Shown here piece after piece: positions 8,733-16,863 of a stretch of DNA of 64,000 bases (position 1 is the first letter of the stretch; the number at the start of each line of letters is the position of its first letter). Under the pieces are notes generated by a model that was not told the origin of the DNA, made no database searches, and was given only the letters and a program-made list of their open reading frames with translations. A program made the translations under genes and the position numbers. The DNA comes from Rhizobium oryzihabitans (GTDB lineage Bacteria > Pseudomonadota > Alphaproteobacteria > Rhizobiales > Rhizobiaceae): contig NZ_CP048632.1 of the NCBI RefSeq assembly GCF_010669145.1, positions 2,624,501 to 2,688,500 of the forward strand, written 5' to 3'.

Positions 8733-9058
8733 CAGGCGCAGGTGATCGTCCAGGGCTTTACGTGCGCTTTGCCGAAAGTGATCCCGCTGCCGTTGAGCAA
8801 CGGGCGGCGCAGATGGATGCTCACAAGGCTCATTTGCGCAATGAAGATGGTTTGCCGGAAGGGTTCAGAATTCTCGCATCCGGGCCGATGCAGGCGGAGC
8901 GCGGCGGTTCTGCCGCCGCTCTCATCATCGCTGAGGCCCGTTGCATCGAGGATGTCATCGCTTTCAGCGACGCCGATCCATTTGTCATTCATGGCGTCTA
9001 TAGTCGCATTCGTATTTTGAACTGGATACCGACGCTGTCGAGGGTTTCCGGGCTGTAA
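8729..9058 (+). CDS. graE: YciI-family small protein (GraE)
   Basis: This 109-residue protein begins in a four-base ATGA overlap with the graB stop. It has the ferredoxin-like YciI/dimeric alpha-beta barrel pattern: a strand GLYVRFAE, a helix with HKAHLR, GFRILASGPM, then the hallmark DADPFVIHGVY near the C-terminus. YciI-like proteins occur beside many aromatic-catabolism genes; some are lactonases or chlorohydroquinone dehydrochlorinase-like, but no activity is established for the gra member as far as I know. Its place as the last gene of the catabolic operon matches graE of the described cluster. A role in handling an unstable ring-cleavage intermediate is only inference. Confidence 0.8.
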   Translation: MTGAGDRPGLYVRFAESDPAAVEQRAAQMDAHKAHLRNEDGLPEGFRILASGPMQAERGGSAAALIIAEARCIEDVIAFSDADPFVIHGVYSRIRILNWIPTLSRVSGL

Positions 9059-9110
9059 CGCGTTTGAAATCCACGTCAGCGATGGCGGTTGATCACCATT
9101 AATATTTCAA

Positions 9111-9136
9111 TTGCAATTTTTGCAAATGCAACATTT
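9111..9136. promoter_or_regulatory. Second candidate GraR operator, upstream of graK
   Basis: Two TTGCAA hexamers (9111-9116 and 9120-9125) are followed by ATGCAACATTT. On the minus strand 9121-9136 reads AAATGTTGCATTTGCA, sharing its first 10 bases with the operator between graR and graD. The site lies about 150 bases before the graK start in a 229-base gap, suggesting graK has its own GraR-controlled promoter. Confidence 0.5.
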
Positions 9137-9287
9137 AATCGAAGGCGGGTGATATCGGCGATAGGTGTCTTGACAGGAGCGGGACACATATCAGGGTGGA
9201 GCAAGCCGGGTACCCACGGAGCAATCGCAAGAACGGGAAGACGTCGATCCATTCCGGATGGCGCGTTCATGCGTGAAAGGGAGGAAT

Positions 9288-10574
9288 ATGTCCACGAATT
9301 ACATGAGCGCCGCTTCAGTGCGGACGAAAAACCCGGCCGGCGTCATCGCGACATGCGGCCTGATGATCATGTTCGACGGGTACGATCTGGTCGTATACGG
9401 CGCGGTTGCACCGGCGCTGCTGAAAGAAGGGGCCTGGGCGCTTAATCCGGCCATGGTTGGGCGGGCCGCGGCGCTGACGCTGTTCGGCATGCTGCTCGGC
9501 GCATTGTTTGCCGGTACCATGGCGGATCGCATCGGCCGCCGGAAGGTCGTGCTCATCAGCCTTGCGGGATTTTCAGCGATGATGATCGCCTCGGCCATGA
9601 CGCCGAACTTCCTCGCCTTCGAAATCACCCGCTTCCTGGCTGGTCTCGGCCTTGGCGCGCTTTTGCCGACGGTGACGGCGCTGGTGCTGGAATTCTCGCC
9701 GCCCCAACGCAGGGCGCAGGCAAATTCCCTGTCCTTCCTCGGTTACCTTATCGGCGGCATCATTTCCGGCCTCATGGGCATCCTTCTTCTGGAGAGCTAT
9801 GGCTGGCGTCCGCTGATGCTGATCGGCGGCCTGCCGCTCATTCTTCTGCCGCTGTTCATGCGGTTCCTGCCGGAATCGCCGGAATGGCTGGCGAGCAAGG
9901 GCCGGCAGGCGGAAGCTGACGGAATTTGCGACACCTACGGCCTGCAACGCATCGTGCCGCATGCCAAGATTCAAAAGGGCGGCGTGGGCGCACTGTTCTC
10001 GGAAGGCCGGCTGCTTTCGACGCTGAATGCCTGGGGCATTCACTTTTGCTCGCTGCTCCTCACCTTCGGCATGGTCAACTGGCTGCCCACCATCATGAAC
10101 AAGATGGGTTACGATATCAGCTCGGCGCTCAGCTTCTCGATCATGCTCAATGTCGGGGCCGCGATCGGCATCCTTGTGGGTGGGCGTTTTGCCGACAAGG
10201 GCAACGTCAAGGTGGTGGTGGCGGTTCTCTTTGCCATCGGTGCCGCCTCGATCTGGGCTCTCACGGTGAACAAGGGGCCGCTTCTCTATCTCTTCGTCGC
10301 CCTTGCCGGTGCCGGAACGATTGGAACCCAGATTCTTGCCAATGTTCTGGTCGGGCGGCTTTACCCCGTCCATATCCGCGGCACGGGCCTTGGCTTTTCG
10401 CTTGCGGTCGGCCGATTGGGCGGCATTGCCGGCCCCATGATCGGCGGCCTCGTGCTGCAGCGCGGGCTGGCGCCGGAGTGGAACTTCTACATTTTCGGCT
10501 CGGTCGCACTGGTCGGACTGGCGCTGACCGTGTTGACACTGCTTTACCGCACCTCAGGCGACGGGCGGGTTTGA
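9288..10574 (+). CDS. graK: MFS aromatic acid:H+ symporter (GraK)
   Basis: The ATG at 9288 follows AGGGAGG; an earlier in-frame ATG at 9258 has no such site. The 428-residue product has twelve hydrophobic segments and the MFS motif ADRIGRRKVV in loop 2-3, repeated as GGRFADKGNVK after helix 8, plus MIMFDGYDLVVYG in helix 1, characteristic of the aromatic acid:H+ symporter group (PcaK, BenK, MhpT relatives). It most likely imports gamma-resorcylate or a related hydroxybenzoate across the inner membrane. It is separated from graE by 229 bases that hold a GraR-like operator, so it probably forms its own transcript within the regulon. A hairpin follows its stop. Confidence 0.85.
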   Translation: MSTNYMSAASVRTKNPAGVIATCGLMIMFDGYDLVVYGAVAPALLKEGAWALNPAMVGRAAALTLFGMLLGALFAGTMADRIGRRKVVLISLAGFSAMMIASAMTPNFLAFEITRFLAGLGLGALLPTVTALVLEFSPPQRRAQANSLSFLGYLIGGIISGLMGILLLESYGWRPLMLIGGLPLILLPLFMRFLPESPEWLASKGRQAEADGICDTYGLQRIVPHAKIQKGGVGALFSEGRLLSTLNAWGIHFCSLLLTFGMVNWLPTIMNKMGYDISSALSFSIMLNVGAAIGILVGGRFADKGNVKVVVAVLFAIGAASIWALTVNKGPLLYLFVALAGAGTIGTQILANVLVGRLYPVHIRGTGLGFSLAVGRLGGIAGPMIGGLVLQRGLAPEWNFYIFGSVALVGLALTVLTLLYRTSGDGRV

Positions 10575-10585
10575 CGAATGGCGTT

Positions 10586-10615
10586 GCCAGCTGCGGATTG
10601 ACATCCGCGGCTGGC
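10586..10615. terminator. Bidirectional terminator between graK and telA
   Basis: A 13-bp stem with one mismatch (GCCAGCTGCGGAT / ATCCGCGGCTGGC) closes a TGAC tetraloop and is followed by CTTTAT. It fills the gap between the convergent graK and telA stops; its right arm ends one base from the telA stop codon. Confidence 0.65.
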
Positions 10616-10616
10616 T

Positions 10617-11945
10617 TTATGCTTTGCGGGAAACGGGCGCGATGGTCGCCATCTGCTGCAATGTCCGTTCGTTGACACGTTTGGCCCGTGCCAGCGCATC
10701 GTCGCGATCTTCCGGCAGGGTATAGGTCATATAGGAGAGCGAGGTTTCGAGGTCGTTGTTGTTGTGACCGAGAATGGCGGCGAAATAGCTGTTCTTGGTG
10801 ACGTGGGGCGGGGCGAAATTGTGATATGCGACTTCCGCGTAAAGGTGCCGCAGGCCATAGGGCTTGGGAAGTTCTTCCTTCGGCCAGAGATCCTCAAACA
10901 GATTAAAAACCGTGTCCCTGAGCAGCAGGCGGGTTTCCGATGAAAAATCATCGATCGACATGCCGTGCCACAGTTTTCCCTGCCCGCTTGCGCGCAGGCG
11001 CTGATAGGCGGAGAGAATGGCCGCGGAGCGGGCAAGAACCGGAATTTCGTAGGTAATCCCGTACTTCGTTCCTTCGCCCTGCTTGGTCTTGGCCTGGCCG
11101 TTGAACAGGATGCTCCATTTGGAAACGCCCTTGCCATAGGGGGCGGGCGAAAACTCAGCCTGTGTGAAGATCTCATAGGGGCGTCGTCCCGTCATGCCGA
11201 TCAGGCCGATGCCGATCATCAGGGGATCGTCGGACTGGAGATTGTCGGCGCAGATCTTCAGCACCTGTTTATAATTCTCGAATGTAATCAGTGCGCCATG
11301 CTTGTTGGCGATCTTCTCCATCTTGACCCGCCGCGCATCGTCATACATCGCGGCGTCGCCAGTGGCGATCTTCAGCATTGGATGGTCGTCGCCGAAGGCT
11401 TCGCGGATGGCGTTGCGGTATTTCGTGATGTAGGAAATGATCGTCGTCTGGGCTCTGCCCTTCATGATGCTGATTTCAGCGTCCCACAAGGCCTGCATCT
11501 CTTCCTTCGTACCCATGCCGTTCATCGCCGAAATGAAATCGGCAATACGCAGAAGAACGGTTGGCTTCCGGCCGGCGGTGTTGAATTCCGCCCGTTCGAT
11601 TTTTTCGACAATCGATGCCGCCACCCCGGTTTTCGGATAGTCCGCCCGCTCGATATAGGTGTTCAGACGCTCCCGCAGCTTTTTCATGTTGCAGATGGCA
11701 AGCGGCGTGCTCTTCGGGCCGAATTCGGCCTTCAGGGCGTAGCGATATTTCATGATGTAAAGTTCAAGCGTCTTTTCCGTGCGGCCATTGTCGAAATGGT
11801 AGCGAACCTCGGCGTCCCAGAGGTCGCGGATTTTCTTGTTTCGCAATGCATCGCTGCTTTTCATCGCCTCTCTGACGCCAGCGACGAACTGGTCGATGCG
11901 TTCCACGAGGACGGGTGTTTTTGTCTTTCGCTTTAAGGCGGGCAT
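10617..11945 (-). CDS. telA: Hairpin telomere resolvase (protelomerase) TelA
   Basis: This 442-residue protein is the Agrobacterium telomere resolvase, which cuts replicated telomere junctions and reseals them as covalently closed hairpins, maintaining the linear replicon of the genus. The tyrosine-recombinase-like active site is complete: Arg255 (TGRRPYE), Lys286 (NGQAKTK), Arg366 (YGLRHLY), His394 (LGHNNND) and nucleophile Tyr405 (LSYMTYT). Length and positions agree with the characterised TelA. The two N-terminal regions share a repeated motif: LWDAEVRYHFDNGRTEKTLELYI near 43 and LWDAEISIMKGRAQTTIISYI near 153. A CAGGGAG site precedes the ATG. It is not a phage integrase; no phage genes surround it. 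Confidence 0.95.
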   Translation of the reverse strand: MPALKRKTKTPVLVERIDQFVAGVREAMKSSDALRNKKIRDLWDAEVRYHFDNGRTEKTLELYIMKYRYALKAEFGPKSTPLAICNMKKLRERLNTYIERADYPKTGVAASIVEKIERAEFNTAGRKPTVLLRIADFISAMNGMGTKEEMQALWDAEISIMKGRAQTTIISYITKYRNAIREAFGDDHPMLKIATGDAAMYDDARRVKMEKIANKHGALITFENYKQVLKICADNLQSDDPLMIGIGLIGMTGRRPYEIFTQAEFSPAPYGKGVSKWSILFNGQAKTKQGEGTKYGITYEIPVLARSAAILSAYQRLRASGQGKLWHGMSIDDFSSETRLLLRDTVFNLFEDLWPKEELPKPYGLRHLYAEVAYHNFAPPHVTKNSYFAAILGHNNNDLETSLSYMTYTLPEDRDDALARAKRVNERTLQQMATIAPVSRKA

Positions 11946-12190
11946 GCGGCGGCTCCCTGAACCGGTCCGAAAATATAAAATCCATGGTTGGCAATCAACA
12001 GAGGCATGGTTGAGGAAACGCCATGAACATTCGCCGCCGGCCGGGTTCTTTTGAATAATAATTTAATCGATTCCGCAAGCGTGGGTGGCGATCGAAGACG
12101 GGTTTCGAACTGCCGCTGGTCATTCAGGGGAGTTTGAAGGCTGCGGGAGGTGATGTTTCTGGGGAGGGAACATGCAAATTCATGGTCGGA

Positions 12191-12212
12191 GCTTCGGAAA
12201 TTCTCCCGAAGC
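12191..12212 (-). terminator. Weak hairpin after acvB
   Basis: GCTTCGG (12191-12197) pairs with CCGAAGC (12206-12212) 19 bases past the acvB stop, but no T-run follows on the minus strand. The rest of the 285-base gap between telA and acvB shows no gene or other motif that I can identify; it must hold the telA promoter. Confidence 0.3.
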
Positions 12213-12230
12213 CCCTCAGGTTAAAATGTT

Positions 12231-13616
12231 CTATTTAGGCAGCCGGGTCTTCAGCGATGTCACAATCCGCTTTGCAAGCGCCTCATAGTCTTCGTCGAAA
12301 TGGTGACCACCTTCAATGGCGATCGTCTCGACACCCTTCGCCTTCAAACCGGGGCAGGGGTCTTCATCCTCTTCCTCCGTGCCGTATACGCACTGTATCA
12401 GCTTCGGATCGATCTTGGCGATGTCATCCACCGTCTTGCCGCCCTTGCCTTCGCCAGCCACGCCAAGCCAGCCCTGAACGGAAATTTCGAAGTCCACTTC
12501 CGTCGACAAGCCCAGCAGGGAGAGCTGCACGACGTGGGATTTCGCGCGTTCCGGCAGAAGATTATAGGTTGCAGGAATGATGTCGGCACCGAAGGAATAG
12601 CCGATCAGCACGACATTGCGAACTTTCCATTGCTTGCGATAGGTGTCGATGATGCGTGCAAGGTCGCCCGCCACTTCCTGCGGCTGTTTTTCTTTCCAGA
12701 AATAACGCAGGGCATCGACGCCAATCACGGGAATGCCCTGTTTCTGCAGCGCGCCACCCACTTCTTCATCGAGGTCGCGCCAGCCGCCGTCGCCGGAATA
12801 GATCACCGCCATGGTGTCCATGACAGGGCTCGTTTCCAGAACCTTGATGGGCAGGCCGAGCGGGCTGTCGGTGTCACCGGCGGCGTCGATCTGGTCGGAA
12901 AGCGTCTGCGTCAGGATTTCGTCCGCCTTGTCATCCACATCCGTCACGTCGATATCGGGATGCAGCTTGACGAGCGCGTTGACGTGGTCGCGGCCCTTCT
13001 GATCCGCAGCGGGCGTAAACAGCACGCTGACGGGTGCGGGCAGCGGACCATCGGTCAGACCATAGACCGTTTCGCCATCGACCTTGTCCTTGGTGGCGGG
13101 GGTGCAGAGTATCTTTTGAAGCGGCAGACCTGCTTTCGGGTCGACGGCGACGGCGTCGCGGACGGTCGAGACCGGGCTTTGCGCGATCATGGCCAGCGCC
13201 AGCGTTCCGCCCTTGCCGATGCCGGTGAGGATGGGCTGGCGGTAGCTGCTGGTGCCGGCGGTGCGCTGGATTTGCTGCGAGAGCGACTCGATGTCCGAGA
13301 TCATATAGATGCACTCGTCCTCATCGGCCTCGAGCGCCTTCATATATTCCTTGAAATCGATGCCGACCACGGCGGCACCCTTTTCCACCAGCGCCTTGGC
13401 GCGTTCTTCATCGGCATTCGTCCATCCATCCGCATCGGAAATCAGAAAGACGCTGGCGAGGATTTCGCCATCCGGCAGAATGATATGCTCGGCGGGGATC
13501 ATGCCGGTCTCATAGGCCGGCTTGTCCTGCGAAAAAGCGGCGCTGGACGTAAACAGCGGGGAGGTCAACAGGGCGGAAGCGGCAAGCGCCGCCTTCAGCA
13601 TGCTGGATTTTCTCAT
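12231..13616 (-). CDS. acvB: AcvB, VirJ-family lysyl-phosphatidylglycerol hydrolase
   Basis: The start at 13616 overlaps the lpiA stop by four bases (ATGA), defining an lpiA-acvB operon. The 461-residue product has a signal peptide (about 1-29) and should be periplasmic. It consists of two related alpha/beta-hydrolase-like halves: the motif SDADGWTNADEE near 60 is repeated as SGDGGWRDLDEE near 274. Only the C-terminal half keeps a nucleophile elbow, GYSFGAD with Ser341, and a late His438/439. AcvB of Agrobacterium is reported to hydrolyse lysyl-phosphatidylglycerol made by LpiA and is needed for virulence; VirJ of Ti plasmids corresponds to the C-terminal half. The function here follows from that family knowledge. 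Confidence 0.92.
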   Translation of the reverse strand: MRKSSMLKAALAASALLTSPLFTSSAAFSQDKPAYETGMIPAEHIILPDGEILASVFLISDADGWTNADEERAKALVEKGAAVVGIDFKEYMKALEADEDECIYMISDIESLSQQIQRTAGTSSYRQPILTGIGKGGTLALAMIAQSPVSTVRDAVAVDPKAGLPLQKILCTPATKDKVDGETVYGLTDGPLPAPVSVLFTPAADQKGRDHVNALVKLHPDIDVTDVDDKADEILTQTLSDQIDAAGDTDSPLGLPIKVLETSPVMDTMAVIYSGDGGWRDLDEEVGGALQKQGIPVIGVDALRYFWKEKQPQEVAGDLARIIDTYRKQWKVRNVVLIGYSFGADIIPATYNLLPERAKSHVVQLSLLGLSTEVDFEISVQGWLGVAGEGKGGKTVDDIAKIDPKLIQCVYGTEEEDEDPCPGLKAKGVETIAIEGGHHFDEDYEALAKRIVTSLKTRLPK

Positions 13617-16213
13617 TTTCCGATCACTCCTCTGACGCCGCCGCTGATCAGAACCGTCGCGTCCATCAGCGCCAGAGCGGCATCTGCGCCGTTCTGCACG
13701 GCGAGGTAACGCGGTTCCCATTTCGGGTGGAACTTCGCCTTGAAGGCGCGAAGGCCCTTGAAGTTGTAGAAACGTTCGCCGTGTTCGAACAGCGTGCTGC
13801 CGATGCGGTCCCAGACGGGTGCTGCATCGCGCTTCGACATGCCGGACATGGGCGCCATGCCGAGGTTGAAGCTTTCATATCCCGCCTCGCGCAGATGCTG
13901 CATGATGCTGACGAAGAGAAAATCCATCGAGCCGCGCGGCGCATCCGGTGAAAAGCGCATGAGATCGACGGTGGCTTCCTTTTTCGTGTGCGTCACCATC
14001 AGATTGGCGAAAGCGGTGATCTTGCCGTCCTTGCGCAGAATGGCGACGGGCTGGGACAGGATGTAATCCGGCTCGAAAGCGCCAAGCGAAAAGCGTTTTT
14101 CCCGCGTGTTGTGATGCGCAAGCCAGCTGTCGGAGACCTGTTTCAGCTCATCCAGAATGGCCGGCACCTGCGCCCGTTCGATGACTTCGAAGGTCAGCCC
14201 ATCACGCGCGCCGCGGCTGAGCGACTGGCGCAGGTTCGCGAGCTTGCCGCCCTTCAGCTCGAAGGCGGTGAGATCGACCAGGGCCAGTTCGCCGAGCTTG
14301 AAGGCGCGCAGGCCGGCATCGGCACAATGGGAGAGAAGGAAGGGCGATATCTGGTAGAAGGCGGCGCGTGCGCCTGCCGAGCGGGCGGCCTCGACAAATT
14401 GCCAGACGAGATCGGGGAAATCCTCCTCGTCGCCGACCGGGTCGGCAAAGGCGATCCAGGAGCGGCCCTGAATGCCGTACATGATGAAGGCATTGCCGCT
14501 TTCCGAGAACATCACGTGCTTGTCGCCCATGCGCACCAGATTGGCGTCAGCCGCATCCTGCGTCATCACGATGTCAGTCGCGCGCACGACGTCGTCGGCC
14601 TCGATCGCGTCCGGTCTATAGGCGACCGGCCGCATGAGGCTGAAGATGGCGATGGTGGAAGAGGCGAGTACGAGGCCGAGAAGAGCGCGCAATCCGCGCG
14701 GCGCTTCTTCGGAGAATTCGAACTGCCACCACAATGTCTGGCTGTAATCCGTATCGCGGTAGACGAAGAGCAGGATGGTTGCCGCGCCCGCGACGATGAC
14801 GGCCATGGCGGCGAGCCAGCTTGGGCCCAGCGCCTGCTTTACCAGCGAGGCATGGCGGTTGAAGCTGCGCATATTGGCGGCAAGGGCCGCGATGAAGACG
14901 CCGAGGATGGCGGCCTCGAAGACCGCGATGGCCTTGAGAAGGGAGAGAACCAGCGCCAGCGACGCGGCGACCAGCGCAATCCACCAGGCGCCGTCAAGCC
15001 GTTGGCCGAGGCCGCGCGAGGCGACGACGAGCACGAGGCCGAGAATGCTGGTGAGAAAATGCGCGGCCTCGATGATCGGCAACGGCACGAAATTGGACAG
15101 GAAGTCCAGATTGCTGTCCGGCGTCGGCGTCACGCTCGAGAAGATCAGCATGGTGCCGAGGATCATCGCGAAGGTTGACAGCAGCGGCGGCGCGAGCCTG
15201 ACGGCAAGCTGGCTGATATCGGAGACTACGGGTTTTGCCGCGAACTGCTTCATTTCCGAGACGAGCATCACCAGAATGGCGACCACCAGCGGCAGGACGT
15301 GATAGATCACGCGGTAAAGAACGAGGCTTCCAAGCAGCTGGTCAACGCTGATGGCATTGCCGAGGCCCGCAACCATCACGGTCTCGAAGACACCGAGACC
15401 GGCCGGCACGTGGCTGAGGACGCCGAGGCCGACGGCGGTGGCGTAGATCGCGAAGAATGTCGGCCATCCGAGATGGGTGTCGGGCAAGAGCACGTAAAGT
15501 ACGGAGGCTGAGGCGGCGATATCGAAGGCCGAGACAAGGAATTGGCGCGAGGATGTGCGGCTGTCGGGAAGGCGAAGACGCCATGCGCCGAGCCGGATCG
15601 TATGGCCGTTGCGCCCGACATAGGCCGCGACGACGAGCACCGCGATGACGGCGAGTGCTGCGCCTCTGAGGATGACAGCATCAACCCCGATGATGGCGGC
15701 GATGCGCGGCGCGACGATGAAGGTGGAGACGGCGCTGACCGAAAGCAGGCCCAGCCCGAAGGAAAGCGTGACGAAGGCGATGACGCGGGCGATTTCGCCG
15801 GGCGAAAGCCCAAGGCGCGAATAGGCACGGAAGCGGATCGCGCCGCCGCTCAAAGGACCGAAACCGGCGGTGTTGCCGATGGCATAGGCGGCAAAGGCCG
15901 TCGCCGCCATGGGCGGGAACGGCAGCTTGCGGCCGATATATTCGATCGCATTGGCGTCGTAGAATATCAGCGCCAGAAAGCTGAGCGCGGTAAAGAGGAT
16001 GGCGAGGAGCACGGCCGAAACCGAGGTCTGCGTCAGCGCGTCGATGACATCGTCATAGCGGACTTCCGACGTCAGGTGATAGATGGCGAAGGTCATCATC
16101 ACGAAGACCAGCGTGATGGCGATCGCCGTCAGATAGGGCCGGTTTCTGGCAAAGAAGCTTTCAACCGCGGATTCTGCGACGTCGGTCTGTGTGATTTCGC
16201 TCTTGTCTGCCAT
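13613..16213 (-). CDS. lpiA: Lysyl-phosphatidylglycerol synthase/flippase LpiA (MprF family)
   Basis: The product has about 866 residues. Roughly the first 550 hold many membrane helices (UPF0104/flippase-type, including the SGGAIRFRAYSRLGLSPGEIARV loop), and the last ~300 form the cytosolic GNAT-like DUF2156 synthase domain that transfers lysine from Lys-tRNA to phosphatidylglycerol (segments NAFIMYGIQGRSWIAFADPVG and FNLGMAPMSGM are typical). Lysyl-PG lowers membrane negative charge under acid stress; the coupled acvB product removes it in the periplasm. The start is uncertain: an ATG at 16240 is followed in frame by one at 16213, and neither has a strong ribosome-binding site; I prefer 16213 for its charged, MprF-like N-terminus. 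Confidence 0.9.
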   Translation of the reverse strand: MADKSEITQTDVAESAVESFFARNRPYLTAIAITLVFVMMTFAIYHLTSEVRYDDVIDALTQTSVSAVLLAILFTALSFLALIFYDANAIEYIGRKLPFPPMAATAFAAYAIGNTAGFGPLSGGAIRFRAYSRLGLSPGEIARVIAFVTLSFGLGLLSVSAVSTFIVAPRIAAIIGVDAVILRGAALAVIAVLVVAAYVGRNGHTIRLGAWRLRLPDSRTSSRQFLVSAFDIAASASVLYVLLPDTHLGWPTFFAIYATAVGLGVLSHVPAGLGVFETVMVAGLGNAISVDQLLGSLVLYRVIYHVLPLVVAILVMLVSEMKQFAAKPVVSDISQLAVRLAPPLLSTFAMILGTMLIFSSVTPTPDSNLDFLSNFVPLPIIEAAHFLTSILGLVLVVASRGLGQRLDGAWWIALVAASLALVLSLLKAIAVFEAAILGVFIAALAANMRSFNRHASLVKQALGPSWLAAMAVIVAGAATILLFVYRDTDYSQTLWWQFEFSEEAPRGLRALLGLVLASSTIAIFSLMRPVAYRPDAIEADDVVRATDIVMTQDAADANLVRMGDKHVMFSESGNAFIMYGIQGRSWIAFADPVGDEEDFPDLVWQFVEAARSAGARAAFYQISPFLLSHCADAGLRAFKLGELALVDLTAFELKGGKLANLRQSLSRGARDGLTFEVIERAQVPAILDELKQVSDSWLAHHNTREKRFSLGAFEPDYILSQPVAILRKDGKITAFANLMVTHTKKEATVDLMRFSPDAPRGSMDFLFVSIMQHLREAGYESFNLGMAPMSGMSKRDAAPVWDRIGSTLFEHGERFYNFKGLRAFKAKFHPKWEPRYLAVQNGADAALALMDATVLISGGVRGVIGK

Positions 16214-16494
16214 GTGCTTTATCCAGCGCCCATTTCCCAAGGTTGGCGAACCACAGGAATGTGTCGCTAATTCGTTTCGGTTGAGGAAATGTGATTAGCA
16301 GAAAAGCATGAAGTGTCGATGTGGAGTTTGTGACTGTTCATCCCATGAATTTCGCCAAGTCTAAAGGCTAAATTGCAACTATGGAATGCATGATTTGCGG
16401 GATTGTTCCGAAAGGCAGTCAATTGACCGTTGCGGTTGCTTGGTGACGGGGTTTGATGCGACTACACGCTCCTTTCAATTGAAGGAGAATGCAA

Positions 16495-16788
16495 ATGAAC
16501 ATGCCCACAAGAATAGTGATTTCGCTCATCGTCGCCATCGTGGCGGGCGGCGGTTACATGACCGTTGACAAGATGCGGGGCGCCGAATGGGTCGTTTCGC
16601 CGCAGCAGATCGCCGATGCCAAGGCGAGCGGACAGGCCGGATATGAAGAGCGTCCGGGAACGGTAACGGTTCTGCCGATCCGCAGCGAAACGGCGGATGC
16701 GCTGCCGGTCAAATGGGCGATGATTGCCGTGGTTGCCGGTCTTCTGGCGTTTCGCGCCACGGGCAAAAAGAAAGCGGCAAAGGCCTGA
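16495..16788 (+). CDS. Small two-helix membrane protein, hypothetical
   Basis: This 97-residue protein starts at the ATG at 16495, placed 7 bases after AAGGAG; the ATG at 16489 is too close to that site. It has an N-terminal hydrophobic helix (RIVISLIVAIVAGGGYM), a ~45-residue hydrophilic middle rich in charged residues, and a second helix (WAMIAVVAGLLAF) ending in a lysine-rich tail (TGKKKAAKA). The topology suggests both ends in the cytoplasm with the middle in the periplasm. I do not recognise the family. It is divergent from lpiA and convergent with the dipeptidase gene, so it is probably monocistronic. Confidence 0.7.
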   Translation: MNMPTRIVISLIVAIVAGGGYMTVDKMRGAEWVVSPQQIADAKASGQAGYEERPGTVTVLPIRSETADALPVKWAMIAVVAGLLAFRATGKKKAAKA

Positions 16789-16808
16789 GGGCCCGCCGCT
16801 CTTCTCTC

Positions 16809-16863
16809 TCCGGCGCGGTTGCGCGCCGGACGAAGGATGAAAACGGGGCGCTTTACGCGCCCC
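16809..16863. terminator. Two convergent terminator hairpins
   Basis: Two perfect stems lie between the convergent small-membrane-protein and dipeptidase genes. TCCGGCGCG / CGCGCCGGA with a GTTG loop (16809-16830) follows the plus-strand gene. GGGGCGC / GCGCCCC (16845-16863) spans the dipeptidase stop codon and is followed on the minus strand by GTTTTC, fitting the dipeptidase terminator. Confidence 0.65.

Noticed and set aside
10617..11945. Phage integrase and thus a prophage or genomic island boundary
   Set aside because: The tyrosine-recombinase-like motifs belong to telomere resolvase TelA, whose length and catalytic positions match; no phage genes, attachment repeats or adjacent tRNA are present.
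12300..13709. Long plus-strand open frame (469 codons) opposite acvB
   Set aside because: It is the antisense shadow of acvB in GC-rich DNA; it has histidine/arginine-rich composition, no ribosome-binding site and no domain pattern.
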